This document shows positions 27,198 through 37,303 of a stretch of DNA of 64,000 nt, one piece after another. The stretch spans positions 4,402,001 through 4,466,000 of the forward strand of contig NZ_JAUSYS010000001.1 in NCBI RefSeq assembly GCF_030817015.1. The letters run 5' to 3'. The DNA is from Arthrobacter sp. V1I7 (GTDB lineage Bacteria > Actinomycetota > Actinomycetes > Actinomycetales > Micrococcaceae). A program made the translations under genes and the position numbers. Within the stretch, counting starts at the first letter, position 1. Each line of letters begins with the position of its first letter. The notes below the pieces were generated by a model. That model was not told the DNA's origin, made no database searches, and saw only the letters and a list, made by a program, of their open reading frames with translations.

Positions 27198-29179
27198 GGC
27201 CAGGCCTTTCCGCTGACGGCGGCCGGCGATGTGGTTTCAGACGGCGTCTCAGGTGCCGGCCGGTGGGCGCGATCACCGGCAAGAATCGTGAGGATACGCC
27301 GGGCCAGGGCGTCGTTTTCGCGGAAAGGGGCGGCGTTAGTACCCGGCCGGGCGAACGCTCCGGCCCCCCAACCCGATGTTGCCGGGCCGACGCCGAACAG
27401 CCGCAACTGCCGATCCCCTACCGGGTTGAGCAACTCGTTATGCTCCGAGACGAGCAGCCGCCCGGTTGAGTGCAGTCCGTCGGCGCTGAGCAGCTCCTGG
27501 TCGACGCCGGTCCCGGAGCGGTGCATTTGGCGCAGCAGCGGGTTCGCCGAGCTGGCCACAGATGGTGCCGGAAGCCGGGCTTCGATGAATGCGGTAGCCG
27601 ACAGCGTGATTCCGGAGGGCGTCGAGCTTGCCACGAAGAGGCCGGAGGCCTCGTCCGCCGTCACTTCCAGCCCGGGGCCGAGGAAGCGCAGGACCCCGGC
27701 CCGGTGCAGCGCCAGCATCTCCCGCAGGCGGCGGGGTGGCGGACCCGAATCCACGAAACTGAAAAAGCCGTGCCACCAGCCGTGGATGTGCTGCTGGGAG
27801 CGCGCATTTAGCCGCGCCGGCGGCACCAGCCGTCCCAGCTCCATGTAGACCTTAAGCAGCGCCGTGAACAGGGCAAGGGTTTCGGAGTGGTCGGCACTGG
27901 TGCGCAGCCGCAGGTCTCTTTCGATGTAGGCAGCCACGGCGTCCTGGACGTCGTCCGCGCCGGCAAAGCTGCGGCCGGCGAAGGGCCGGTCCAGCTGCTC
28001 GAGATCCAGGTGCAGCCCCGGGTCCGGGACGGACGCGGACACCAGCCGCCGGCGTTCCTGGCTGTACCAGTCCGCGGCGGCGAACCGCCCGGCAAAATCG
28101 TCCCAGCTGGTGCTGACCCGCTCGGGATAGCCCGTGAACAGCTCCCGGTAATAGCCGTACCCGGCGTCCTTGGCGATGAGCGGCCAGAGCTGGGTGCGGA
28201 AATCCAGTTCGCCATGCTCTGCCAGGAGCTCTTCAACCGCCTCTGCGGTGAAGAACCTCGGCGGCCCCACGGGATCGCCCCGCAGGGCGGAGGAGATTTT
28301 CGAGTGGTAGGGCACGCCCCTTCGGGATCCGGCCCAGATCCGGGGTTCGGCTCCGGAGGGAAGGTACCGCAGGCCGCCGTCGGGAGCGTCCTCAAAACGT
28401 CCGCCCCGGCCTTCCATCAGCAGGACCAGCAGGTCCACGAACGCCAGCCCCATCCCCGCGACAATCACGTCCTGGCCGGCCCGGATCCGGGAGTAGTCGA
28501 CGTCGGTCGTGTAGCTGGGCGGCGCATGGAAGCCTCCGTGGCGGGCGGCAAAGTCTGCCCAGGCGGCCGATTGGGCACCGGGCAACGAGTCCGTGTGCCC
28601 GAGAGCAGAAACCACGACGTCGGCCCGTAGCTGCGTGCCGGCGGCCAGCCGCACGGCGTACCCGGCGCCGTCGTTCCCTGCCGACGGTGGCGCCGGTTCG
28701 ATGGCGACTGCGACGTCCTGATAGACGGTGACGGCGCCGTCCGGCGCGAGCTGCGCGACAGCGCGCCGGAAGAACCATTCGAGGTACCTGCTCTGCAGCT
28801 GCCTCGTGGGAAACGCCGAGCCGGAGAGTTCCTTCAGCTGGCGCCGCAGGGCGGCGGGGAAGTCCGGGACATCGGGTATGGAGCCGTCCAGAACTCCGGC
28901 GGCCCAGTCGGCGAGCGCGGGCCCCTCCGCTGCGGGTCCGTCGCACAGCACGGAGGCGTCGGTGAACATCGTGACGTCGGCCGCGGCGGAGTTGAGCATC
29001 AGTCCTGGGTGCTGCTCGAAACGCCAGATCCGGCCGGAGCCCGCGGCATAAGGCTCGACCACATGGATGTCGAGCCGGCCGGTGAAGAGCTCCGGCCGGT
29101 TGGCGGCAAGACGCTCCAGGATGCCGGCGGCGCGCGGGCCGCCGCCGACAAACACCACGGAGGGTGGTGTCGCGGGCAT
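27194..29179 (-). CDS. FAD/NAD(P)-binding protein (NAD_binding_9 family)
   Basis: 661 residues. VVFVGGGPRAAGILERLAAN is the dinucleotide fingerprint at residues 7-26. ADVVVSALGHTDSLPG is a second nucleotide-site motif near 205, followed by VIVAGMGLAFVDLLVLLMEGRGG (GxGxxxxD). The family is usually annotated as FAD/NAD(P)-binding or hydroxyacylglutathione-hydrolase-like and rarely characterised. The start at 29179 is fixed by AAAGGAGT. It is divergent from the ABC transporter across 256 bp. In sulfur operons such proteins are suspected oxidoreductases for thiol substrates. Confidence 0.82.
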   Translation of the reverse strand: MPATPPSVVFVGGGPRAAGILERLAANRPELFTGRLDIHVVEPYAAGSGRIWRFEQHPGLMLNSAAADVTMFTDASVLCDGPAAEGPALADWAAGVLDGSIPDVPDFPAALRRQLKELSGSAFPTRQLQSRYLEWFFRRAVAQLAPDGAVTVYQDVAVAIEPAPPSAGNDGAGYAVRLAAGTQLRADVVVSALGHTDSLPGAQSAAWADFAARHGGFHAPPSYTTDVDYSRIRAGQDVIVAGMGLAFVDLLVLLMEGRGGRFEDAPDGGLRYLPSGAEPRIWAGSRRGVPYHSKISSALRGDPVGPPRFFTAEAVEELLAEHGELDFRTQLWPLIAKDAGYGYYRELFTGYPERVSTSWDDFAGRFAAADWYSQERRRLVSASVPDPGLHLDLEQLDRPFAGRSFAGADDVQDAVAAYIERDLRLRTSADHSETLALFTALLKVYMELGRLVPPARLNARSQQHIHGWWHGFFSFVDSGPPPRRLREMLALHRAGVLRFLGPGLEVTADEASGLFVASSTPSGITLSATAFIEARLPAPSVASSANPLLRQMHRSGTGVDQELLSADGLHSTGRLLVSEHNELLNPVGDRQLRLFGVGPATSGWGAGAFARPGTNAAPFRENDALARRILTILAGDRAHRPAPETPSETTSPAAVSGKAWP

Positions 29180-29435
29180 GGGGACTCCTTTCGGGACGGC
29201 ACAGTTCAGGTGCTTCAGGGCCCTCATGCTAGGCACCCGGAAGGGCGCCGGGCGAGGGTGCGGTCACGGCCGTTCACTCCGCGTCACGGAGGGTCAAGAA
29301 GTGCAAGAAACCGTCTCATGACGCCGCGTGTAGCCCCGTGAACCAATGCAACTTGCCGCCTTGCCGGGCTCTCGGGGCGCCCCTAGATTTGCAGCCAACT
29401 CAACCCCAACGAAGCAAATGGAAACGAGGTGGCCC

Positions 29436-30497
29436 ATGAGCCCGACAACAACCACGGCGACGCAGTCCGCACCCGAACCTGCGGTGACAGACACTCCGGC
29501 GGGCACTGCGCCCGCCGTCGACGGCGGCACGGAGGGCACCGGCGGATCCCGCCCGGGCCGCCGCCGCCCCGCCGCCGACTATGCCGAATACCGGGTGGTC
29601 CCGGCCAGGCATCCCTGGCGCTGGCTGGGCACGGCAGTCGTGGCGCTCGGCGTCGCGGCCATCGCCTGGTCCCTCGCCACCAACCCGCGCTGGGAATGGG
29701 GCGTCGTGGCGCAATGGTTCACGGCGAAGTCGATCGTGGACGGGCTGCTGGAGACGCTGAAGCTGACCGCCATCTCCGGGATCCTGGGCTTTGTGCTGGG
29801 GTTCATCCTGGCGCTCATGCGGCTCTCAGCGTCGCCGCTGCTGGTGTCTGTGTCCTGGACGTTCTCCTGGATCTTCCGCTCCACGCCGCTGCTGGTGCAG
29901 ATGCTGCTCTGGTACAACCTCGGCTATCTCTACGAGAAAATCAGCCTGGGCATCCCCTTCACCGATGTCCGGTTCTTCGAGGTCCAGACAACCACCCTGA
30001 TCAGCCAGTTCGCGGCAGCCGTGCTCGGCCTGACCCTGAACCAGGCGGCATACTCGGCTGAGATCATCCGCGGCGGCATCCTCTCGGTGGACCAGGGCCA
30101 GCTGGAGGCGGCCGCCGCGCTCGGCCTCCCGGACTGGCGGCGCTCCACGCGCATTGTCCTGCCCCAGGCCATGCGTGCCATCCTGCCCACGGCCTTCAAC
30201 GAGATCATAGGCCTGGTCAAGGGCACCTCGATCGTCTATGTGCTGGCCTACTCCGAACTCTTTTACACCGTCCAGGTGATCTACAACCGTACCCAGCAGG
30301 TCCTGCCGCTGCTGCTAGTGGCGACCCTCTGGTACGTCGTGATCACCTCGGTCCTGAGCGTCTTCCAGTACTACATCGAGCGGCGTTACTCCAGGGGCGC
30401 CGTCCGCACCCTGGCGCTGACCCCGCTGCAGAAGGCCAGGAAATTCCTGTCCACCCACGGCACCCCTGCTACCAGCCGAGGGAAGGGAACCCGATGA
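29436..30497 (+). CDS. Amino-acid ABC transporter permease
   Basis: 353 residues. A long disordered N-terminal tail (about 75 residues) leads into a HisM/GlnP-type permease: FRSTPLLVQMLLWYNLGYLY near residue 146 and the EAA loop GQLEAAAALGLPDWRRSTRIVLPQA. The 3' end overlaps the ATPase start by 4 bp (ATGA). Only one permease gene is present, so it likely acts as a homodimer. Start ATG at 29436 with GAGGTGG just upstream. Context suggests cystine or an S-modified cysteine as substrate. Confidence 0.88.
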   Translation: MSPTTTTATQSAPEPAVTDTPAGTAPAVDGGTEGTGGSRPGRRRPAADYAEYRVVPARHPWRWLGTAVVALGVAAIAWSLATNPRWEWGVVAQWFTAKSIVDGLLETLKLTAISGILGFVLGFILALMRLSASPLLVSVSWTFSWIFRSTPLLVQMLLWYNLGYLYEKISLGIPFTDVRFFEVQTTTLISQFAAAVLGLTLNQAAYSAEIIRGGILSVDQGQLEAAAALGLPDWRRSTRIVLPQAMRAILPTAFNEIIGLVKGTSIVYVLAYSELFYTVQVIYNRTQQVLPLLLVATLWYVVITSVLSVFQYYIERRYSRGAVRTLALTPLQKARKFLSTHGTPATSRGKGTR

Positions 30498-31381
30498 GCA
30501 TTCCAGCCGCCGACCCCACTGCCGCCACCCTCCCGGCGGGAGCCGCCGCCTCCGCTGCCGCCCCCGGAGCCATCCAGTTCGAGTCCACCCGCGGGCTCGT
30601 GGAAATCACCAAAGTCCGGAAGTCCTTCGGAGCGGTGGAAGTCCTCAGGGGCATCACTCTGACCGTGGAGCCGGGCGGGGTGGCCGTGATCGTGGGACCC
30701 TCGGGTTCCGGCAAGTCCACCCTGCTCCGCACCATCAACCACCTGGAAAAGGTCGACGGCGGCTTCATCGCGATCGACGGCACCTTGGTGGGCTACGAGG
30801 TCCGGGGCAACACCCTCCATGAACTGCGTGAGAAGGACGTCCTGAAACAACGCACCGAGATCGGCATGGTGTTCCAGAACTTCAACCTCTTCCCCCACCT
30901 GACCGCGCTGGAAAATGTGATCGAGGCGCCCGTCGTCGCCCCGCGGTCCGGCAAACCGCGCCTCTCCAAGGCAGAAGCCCGCGAGCGCGGCCTGGAACTG
31001 TTGGACCGGGTGGGGCTGAAAGACCGCGCCGGAGCTTATCCGCGCCAGCTCTCCGGCGGCCAGCAGCAGCGAGTAGCAATTGCCCGGGCCCTGGCGCTGG
31101 ACCCCAAAATCCTGCTCTTTGACGAGCCCACCTCAGCCCTGGACCCGGAACTGGTCAATGAGGTGCTCGACGTGATCCGCGAGCTCGCCACGTCCGGGAC
31201 CACGCTGATCATTGTCACGCACGAGATGGGCTTCGCCCGCGACGTGGCGGACACCGTGGTCTTCATGGACCAGGGCCAGATCGTGGAACAGGGCAGTCCC
31301 CAGGACATCTTCACCAACCCGCAGGAAGAACGCACCCGGAGCTTCTTCTCCAAGGTGATCGAACCCGCTTTCAACATCTAA
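30494..31381 (+). CDS. Amino-acid ABC transporter ATP-binding protein
   Basis: 295 residues. Walker [10 protein letters not shown] near residue 72, Q-loop [14 protein letters not shown], signature [17 protein letters not shown], Walker [13 protein letters not shown] and H-loop IVTHEMGFA are all intact. An alanine-rich 30-residue extension precedes the core. The gene is coupled to the permease by ATGA and lies 11 bp before the binding-protein gene. It powers the polar amino-acid uptake system of this operon. Confidence 0.95.
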   Translation: MSIPAADPTAATLPAGAAASAAAPGAIQFESTRGLVEITKVRKSFGAVEVLRGITLTVEPGGVAVIVGPSGSGKSTLLRTINHLEKVDGGFIAIDGTLVGYEVRGNTLHELREKDVLKQRTEIGMVFQNFNLFPHLTALENVIEAPVVAPRSGKPRLSKAEARERGLELLDRVGLKDRAGAYPRQLSGGQQQRVAIARALALDPKILLFDEPTSALDPELVNEVLDVIRELATSGTTLIIVTHEMGFARDVADTVVFMDQGQIVEQGSPQDIFTNPQEERTRSFFSKVIEPAFNI

Positions 31382-31392
31382 GGACCCCGCAA

Positions 31393-32395
31393 ATGGCATT
31401 TCCCAGCACTCCCCGTTTCGCCCCTCTCCTCAAACTCGCGGCGCCGGCCGTCGCCCTCCTCGGGACGCTGGCGCTGAGTGCCTGCTCCGATCCCCGGGGC
31501 CGCAGCGGCCGGTGCCCAGCCGGCCACGACGGTGGCGCGCAACGGCGTCGTTTACAACACTTCACCGGAGCAGCAGCGCATCCGCGCGGAAAAGGATGCC
31601 GCCCTGGCCGCAAAGGTGCCGGAACTGATCAATAAGGACGGCAAGCTCACGGTGGCCACCACGGCCGGTTCCATTCCCCTGTCCTTCCACGCCAGCGATG
31701 ACAAGACCCCTATCGGCGTCGAGCTCGACATTGCCCAGCTGGTCGCGGACAAGCTGGGCCTCGAGCTGGACATTCAGGTCACGTCCTGGGAAAACTGGCC
31801 GCTGAAGACCCAGTCCGGCGACTTCGAGGCCGTGTTCTCCAACGTGGGCATCAACGCCGCCCGGGTGAAGCTGTTCGACTTCTCCAGCTACCGCGCCGCG
31901 TACATGGGCTTCGAGGCGAAGAAGAGCTCCAGCTACAACATTCAGGGCTCGGACGACATCTCCGGACTGAAGATCTCTGTGGGTTCGGGCACCAACCAGG
32001 AGAAGATCCTGATCGCCTGGAACAGGGAGCTGGAAGCCAAGGGCAAGGCCCCGGCGGTGCTGCAGTACTACTCCTCCGACGCGGACACGATCCTGGCGCT
32101 GTCCTCCGGCCGGACCGATCTGAACATCGCGCCCTACCCCTCGGTGACGTACCGGGAAAACACCCGCGATGACCTAAAGGTAGTCGGAAAGGTCAACGCC
32201 GGCTGGCCGTCCGAGACCCTCGTGGCCGCCACCACCCTCAAGGGCAACGGCCTGGCCCCGGCGGTTACGGACGCGCTGAACTCAGCGATCAAGGACGGTT
32301 CCTATGGCAAGGTCCTGGAGCGGTGGGGACTCTCCGAGGAAGCCCTGGCCGAGTCCAGCACCGTCACCGAGGCAAACTTCGGGACCGCGAAATGA
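31393..32395 (+). pseudogene. Amino-acid ABC transporter substrate-binding lipoprotein, frameshifted
   Basis: The ATG at 31393 opens a lipoprotein signal peptide ending in LALSACSDP (lipobox LSAC). The mature domain continues in another frame from about 31490 (SDP then GAAAAGAQPATT). The junction is CCCCGGGG at 31492-31499; dropping one base joins the frames into a 333-residue periplasmic-binding protein. The mature part is intact, with TPIGVELDIAQLVADKLGLE and GSGTNQEKILIAWN. It is either a true frameshift or a homopolymer sequencing error. The paralogue at 37304 reads CSDPGA through the same point. Confidence 0.8.
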
Positions 32396-32631
32396 AGTTC
32401 CAGGTCCTCGACATCATCCCGCCCCGCCATCCCGGCAACAGCCTGCGGGCGGGCTACAGCGGAACGCCCGCAACCGACGGGACCGTCACCCTCGACTTCA
32501 ACCGGGCAGTAAACCTGCCCTGCGCCTACATGGACCTCGCCACCTGCCCGCTGCCGCCGGCGGAAAACCACCTGCCGGTCGCTGTCGAAGCGGGCGAGCA
32601 GATTCCCTCCGAACGTCAGGACGCCTCATGA
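32392..32631 (+). pseudogene. Chimeric remnant: LLM-oxidoreductase N-terminus joined to DUF1684 C-terminus
   Basis: 79 codons, coupled by ATGA to both neighbours. The first residues MKFQVLDIIPPRHP look like the start of a flavin-dependent LLM monooxygenase. From about residue 27, TVTLDFNRAVNLPCAYMDL and ATCPLPPAENHLPVAVEAGE match the conserved C-terminus of DUF1684 (normally about 200-270 residues). This suggests an internal deletion that fused two former operon genes. Expression is likely, function unlikely. Confidence 0.6.
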
Positions 32632-33863
32632 GCACTTCATCCTCCAGCCGCGGAGCCGGCCCCTCCGCGCCCCGAGCTTCTCCACCTGGCACTGCCGGAC
32701 CCGGCCGGGGCCTCCTGCTGCTGGAGGTCGACGGCGCCGGCGGCCATCCCGCCGCATGGCGGACCTGCACAGCACCCGCGTCGGTACTGACCCCGGTCCG
32801 GCTACGCGCAGTGGTGCTCGCGGCCGAAAACGCCGGCTTTCACGCCGCGACGTTCAGCGATCCCTCCCCGTCCAGCGACGGGAACGGCAAGGACGCCGCC
32901 GCGGGGCTGAACGCGTTGCAGCGTGCAGCTTTCGCCGGCCCCATCACCCGCTCAATCGCGCTGATCCCGGAAGTGGACACGGTCTACACCGAGCCGTTCC
33001 ACGTCTCCACGCAGCTCGCCAGCCTCGACTACGTCTCCGGCGGCCGGGCCGGCTGGCTGGTGGCGGCCTCGACCAGCCCGGCCGACGCCGCCGCCGCCGG
33101 ACGGAACACCGTGCGCGGGCACCGTGTGGGGCAGGAAGCCGCCGACTCGATCGAGGCCGGCCGCAGGCTCTGGGATTCCTGGGAGGACGATGCGGTGATC
33201 CGGGACGTCCCCACGGGGCGCTATCTGGACGTGGACAAGCTGCACTATGCCGATTTCCACAGCACGCCGGATGCTGACGGAAGGAACTACTCCGTCAAGG
33301 GCCCGTCCATCATTCCGCGCCCGCTGCAGGGCCAGCTTCCCGTGCTGGCACCGGCCGGGCTGCTCGCCCCGGAGGCCGTGGCCGGCGGCGCCGTCGATGC
33401 GCTCCTGGTCTCGGCGCCCACGCCGGAACTACTCGCCGCCGAACTCACGGCCACCCGCGAGTCCCTCAGCGCCGCTCCCGCCACACCCGGCGGCCCGGCC
33501 CTGATCGCCGAGCTCGACGTCGTCCTTGACGCCCGCGGCCAAAGCGCCGTCGGGCGGCTCGCCCTCTTGGACGGGCACGCGCGCTGGCGGAGCCCGCGCG
33601 CCCGCTTCGTCGGGACGGCGGCGGAACTGATCGAGCTGCTCGTGGAAGTGCTGGCCGTGGCGGACGGGATCCGTCTGCATCCGGCCGTGCTGGACACCGA
33701 CCTGGAGGAACTGGCCAGGCTGGTCCTGCCGGAACTGCGCCTCCGCGGCGTCCTGGCCCCGGTCGAACGGGACGCCACTTTCCGGGAGCAGCTCGGCCTC
33801 ACCCGACCCGCCAGCCGTTACGCCCCGAAGCCCGCCGCATTCACCGCCAGCGCAGGAAACTAA
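32628..33863 (+). CDS. LLM class flavin-dependent oxidoreductase
   Basis: 411 residues of the luciferase-like monooxygenase fold. FAGPITRSIALIPEVDTVYTEPFHVSTQLASLDYVSGGRAGW-type sequence at about residues 105-150 includes the family motif SGGRAGW, and RHxVGQEA/WDSWEDDAV follow. The N-terminal 35 residues are low-complexity. FMNH2-dependent oxygenation of an organosulfur substrate is the usual role in such operons. Start at 32628 overlaps the previous stop (ATGA). Confidence 0.82.
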   Translation: MSTSSSSRGAGPSAPRASPPGTAGPGRGLLLLEVDGAGGHPAAWRTCTAPASVLTPVRLRAVVLAAENAGFHAATFSDPSPSSDGNGKDAAAGLNALQRAAFAGPITRSIALIPEVDTVYTEPFHVSTQLASLDYVSGGRAGWLVAASTSPADAAAAGRNTVRGHRVGQEAADSIEAGRRLWDSWEDDAVIRDVPTGRYLDVDKLHYADFHSTPDADGRNYSVKGPSIIPRPLQGQLPVLAPAGLLAPEAVAGGAVDALLVSAPTPELLAAELTATRESLSAAPATPGGPALIAELDVVLDARGQSAVGRLALLDGHARWRSPRARFVGTAAELIELLVEVLAVADGIRLHPAVLDTDLEELARLVLPELRLRGVLAPVERDATFREQLGLTRPASRYAPKPAAFTASAGN

Positions 33864-33874
33864 AGGAGAACACC

Positions 33875-35305
33875 GTGAGCCACCCTACGATCCCGGTCCG
33901 GGAATTCACACCGTCCGGGCAGCTCAGCCTCGGCGTGTTCTTCCAGGGCGTCAACTCGGGGACCATCTGGAAATCGGCCGACTCCGGCTCCCAGACGGAC
34001 TTCGAATCATTCCGTCGGATCGCCCAGACCGCCGAACGCGGGCTGTTTTCGGCGTTTTTCCTCGGCGAAGGCTTGCGGCTGCGCGAGCACCTGGGCAGGC
34101 CGCACGCCCTCGATGTCGCCGGTCGCCCGGATGCGCAGACGGCGCTGGCAGCGTTGGCGGCCGTAACCACCAATATCGGGCTGGTGGCCACCCAGAACAC
34201 CACCTACAACGATCCTGCGGACCTGGCCCATCGGCTCTCATCGCTGGACCTGATCTCCGGGGGACGCGCCGCCTGGAACATCGTGACCACGGACAACGCG
34301 TGGACCGGCGCGAACTTCCGCCGGGGCGGCTACCTCGACCACGCGGACCGCTATATCCACGCGGAAGCGTTCGTGGAGACCGCCAAGCGGATCTGGGACG
34401 CCTGGGACGAAGGCGCCATCGCGTCCTCGCCGTCGGAGCCGCACTGGGCAGCCGCCGGCGCGGTCCGCCGCGTGCAGCACGCCGGGCAGCATTACACCGT
34501 GGAGCTCACGCCCCGGCTGCCGCGCAGCGCCCAGTACCGCCCGGTCCTGTTCCAGGCCGGGGATTCCCCTGATGGCAGGGACTTCGCCGCACGGCAGGCT
34601 GATGTCATCTTTTCCGCGCACCCCCAGCTGGAGGATGCCCTGACGTTCCGCCGCGACATCGTGAAACGCACGCTCAAGGCCGGCCGCGCCGCCAATGACG
34701 TCAAGATCATGCCCGCGAGCGAGTTCATTCTGGCCACCACGCCCCAGGAAGCTTTGGACAAGAAAACCTGGGTGCGGAGCCTGCAGATCGGCCCCCAGCA
34801 GGCCATTGCCTACCTTGAGCAGTTCTGGGGCCGCGAGCTGCAGGACTTCGATCCGGACGGCCCGCTGCCGTCCATCGACCCGGTGGTGGAGGAAACCTCG
34901 GAGACCCGCGGCAGTGGCTTCCACGGCGCGAAGGCCCGGCAGCTGGCCGACCAGTGGCGTGCCGAGGCCAAGGAAAAAGGCCTCTCCATCCGCCAGTTCG
35001 TCACCGCAAAGACCACCCGCGGCGACTCCACCTTCACCGGTTCCTACACAGAGGTCGCGGACCGCCTCGTGGAGTATGCCCGCACCGGCGCCGTCGACGG
35101 CTTCAACATCTCCCCGTGGCTCATCCCGAGCGGGCTCGATGACATCGTCAACCATCTGGTTCCGGCCCTGCAGGAACGCTGCATCTACCCGACGGAATAC
35201 GCCGGTACCACGCTGCGGGAAAACCTGGGCCTTGCGGCGCCGGTCCGCTCCCCGCACCTCACGTCCGACCAAAACGCAGCTTCCTCCGCCGCGGCACGGG
35301 GGTAG
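33875..35305 (+). CDS. NtaA/SnaA/DszA family FMN-dependent monooxygenase
   Basis: 476 residues. The NtaA/DszA pattern is clear: SGTIWKSADSGSQTDFESFRRIAQTAERGLFSAFFLGEG near the start, LDLISGGRAAWNIVTT at about 125, and FQAGDSPDGRDFAARQADVIFSAH at about 227. The GTG start follows AAAGGAGAACACC. Close relatives oxygenate chelators, dibenzothiophene sulfone, alkane sulfonates or S-alkyl cysteines. With the transporter, second LLM enzyme and GNAT it probably completes a C-S bond cleavage pathway. Confidence 0.88.
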   Translation: MSHPTIPVREFTPSGQLSLGVFFQGVNSGTIWKSADSGSQTDFESFRRIAQTAERGLFSAFFLGEGLRLREHLGRPHALDVAGRPDAQTALAALAAVTTNIGLVATQNTTYNDPADLAHRLSSLDLISGGRAAWNIVTTDNAWTGANFRRGGYLDHADRYIHAEAFVETAKRIWDAWDEGAIASSPSEPHWAAAGAVRRVQHAGQHYTVELTPRLPRSAQYRPVLFQAGDSPDGRDFAARQADVIFSAHPQLEDALTFRRDIVKRTLKAGRAANDVKIMPASEFILATTPQEALDKKTWVRSLQIGPQQAIAYLEQFWGRELQDFDPDGPLPSIDPVVEETSETRGSGFHGAKARQLADQWRAEAKEKGLSIRQFVTAKTTRGDSTFTGSYTEVADRLVEYARTGAVDGFNISPWLIPSGLDDIVNHLVPALQERCIYPTEYAGTTLRENLGLAAPVRSPHLTSDQNAASSAAARG

Positions 35306-35516
35306 GTGGTGGACGACGGAGACTCCGGCGGCGAGCCCGGCGGCCGGGGAAGCCGCGAGGAGGGGACGGTCCGGCTGCAGCTGACCGTCTGGGAGCAGCT
35401 CCTCTAGTCAGTTACACCGGCGTGCGGGTTGGGGCCGGCCCTCGACACGTTCCGGGGTCGCCGCTAGGTTGTGGAGGGAACCCAAAAACCCCGCAGTCCC
35501 GGAACTGGAGGCACCC

Positions 35517-37301
35517 ATGGCCGAAAGAGTTGTCGCTGATGTAATCGTCGATCGCCTGAAATCCTGGGGTGTGGACCGCGTCTTCGGCTACAGCGGCGAT
35601 GGCATCAACGGCTTCATGGGTGGCCTGCGCCGCGCCAAAGCGGACATCGAGTTCGTGCAGGCGAGGCATGAGGAGACTGCCGCCTTCATGGCCGTGGGAC
35701 ACGCCAAGTACACGGGCCGGGTCGGCGTCGTGACCTCCACCCAGGGCCCCGGCGCCGTCCATCTCCTCAACGGACTCTACGACGCCAAGCTCGACGGCGT
35801 GCCGGTGGTCGCGATCGTCGGGCAGCAGACGCGCAGCGTGCTGGGCTCGGCCTACATGCAGGAAATCGACCTCGCGACCCTGTTCAAGGACGTCGCCGCC
35901 CAGTTCGCCCAGCAGGTGAGCACCCCGGAACAGCTCCCCATGGTCCTGGACCGGGCCTTCCGGACAGCCTTGGCCACCCGCTCCCCCTGCGTGGTGATCG
36001 TCCCCCATGACATCCAGTCCGCCCCCGCCCCGGAGCTGGCGCAGGAACACGGGATCGTGGTTACCGCGCCACGGTGGGGCACCGCCGTCGCCGTCCCCCG
36101 CGAGGAGGACCTGGACGCCGCCGCGGAAATCCTCAACGCCGGTGAAAAGGTGGCGCTGCTGGTGGGGCAGGGCGCCCGGCATGCCCGGGACGAAGTCGTG
36201 GCCATCGCCGAGAAGCTCGGCGCCGGGATCGCCACCAGCCTGCTCGGCAAACCCTACGTGGACGAGACGCTGTCCTTCGCGGTCGGAACCATGGGACATC
36301 TGGGCAGCACCGCGAGCGCGCACCTTCTGGGCAACTGCGACACCCTGCTCATCATCGGTTCCAACGATCCCTGGACCGAGTTCTACCCGCCTCCCGGCGC
36401 CGCCCGGGCCGTCCAGATCGACCTCGACGAGCGCAAGATCGGCAACCGGTACCCGGTGGAGGCCGGCCTGCCGGGCGATGCCGCACGCACCCTGACGGCG
36501 CTGATGGGACGGCTCCGGCAGCGCGATCCCGCACCGTGGCGGGAGGACGTCGAAGGCGAGGTCCGCAGCTGGCACCGGCTTCGCGGCGAGCGGGCCGCGG
36601 TTCCGGCGCGGGCCGTCAACCCCGAACGTGTCGTTCGTGAGCTCAACGGGCGGCTCCCGGAAAACGCGATGGTGAGCGTCGACGTCGGCAGTTGCGTGTA
36701 CTGGTATGCCCGCCAGCTGGTGCTGCCGCCGGGCGTTCCGGCGCACCTGTCCGGAACGCTGGCGAGCATGGGCTGCTCCCTCCCCTACGGGCTGGCCGCG
36801 AAGTTTGCCTACCCGGACCGGCCGCTCGTGGCGTTGTCCGGTGACGGCGCCATGCAGATGGCCGGCGTCGCGGAACTGATCACCGTGGCCCATCGCTGGC
36901 GCGACTGGCAGGATCCGCGCTTTGTCGTCTGCGTTTTCAACAACCGTGACCTCGCCGAGGTGACGTGGGAGCAACGCGAAACCGAGAGCGAACCGAGATT
37001 TCGGGACAGCCAGGAACTGCCCGACTTCCCCTTCGCGGGCTACGGCGAGCTGCTCGGCCTGACGGGTATCAGGGTTGAAGCTCCAGAGCAGCTCGCCGAC
37101 GCCTGGGAACGTGCCTTTGCAGCGGACCGGCCGGTGGTGCTCGAGGTATTGACCGATCCGGATGTCCCGCTGCTGCCACCGTTCCCCGCGGGCGGCGAGA
37201 AAGCCGGGAGCATGCGGACCGCCCTCGCCGCCGAAGGCGAGGACGGCCGCGGCGCTTCCCGGCTGCTGGAGATCTACACCGCCCAGGAAGAGAAGCAGTA
37301 G
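35517..37301 (+). CDS. Thiamine-pyrophosphate-requiring enzyme (pyruvate oxidase/PoxB-like)
   Basis: 594 residues. N-terminal Pyr domain: GVDRVFGYSGDGINGFMGGL and QARHEETAAFMAVGHAKYTG (catalytic Glu in RHEE). A middle FAD/NAD-like domain follows, then a TPP-binding PP domain with SGDGAMQM...VCVFNN (Mg-site GDG-NN). It fits pyruvate oxidase/dehydrogenase (quinone) or an acetolactate-synthase-like enzyme. The ATG at 35517 follows CTGGAGGC. It converges within 2 bp on the second binding-protein gene. Confidence 0.85.
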   Translation: MAERVVADVIVDRLKSWGVDRVFGYSGDGINGFMGGLRRAKADIEFVQARHEETAAFMAVGHAKYTGRVGVVTSTQGPGAVHLLNGLYDAKLDGVPVVAIVGQQTRSVLGSAYMQEIDLATLFKDVAAQFAQQVSTPEQLPMVLDRAFRTALATRSPCVVIVPHDIQSAPAPELAQEHGIVVTAPRWGTAVAVPREEDLDAAAEILNAGEKVALLVGQGARHARDEVVAIAEKLGAGIATSLLGKPYVDETLSFAVGTMGHLGSTASAHLLGNCDTLLIIGSNDPWTEFYPPPGAARAVQIDLDERKIGNRYPVEAGLPGDAARTLTALMGRLRQRDPAPWREDVEGEVRSWHRLRGERAAVPARAVNPERVVRELNGRLPENAMVSVDVGSCVYWYARQLVLPPGVPAHLSGTLASMGCSLPYGLAAKFAYPDRPLVALSGDGAMQMAGVAELITVAHRWRDWQDPRFVVCVFNNRDLAEVTWEQRETESEPRFRDSQELPDFPFAGYGELLGLTGIRVEAPEQLADAWERAFAADRPVVLEVLTDPDVPLLPPFPAGGEKAGSMRTALAAEGEDGRGASRLLEIYTAQEEKQ

Positions 37302-37303
37302 GG

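Noticed and set aside
35306..35407. 33-codon GTG frame directly after the NtaA-like monooxygenase stop
   Set aside because: No ribosome site of its own, no recognisable motif and mostly glycine/arginine-rich; likely chance.
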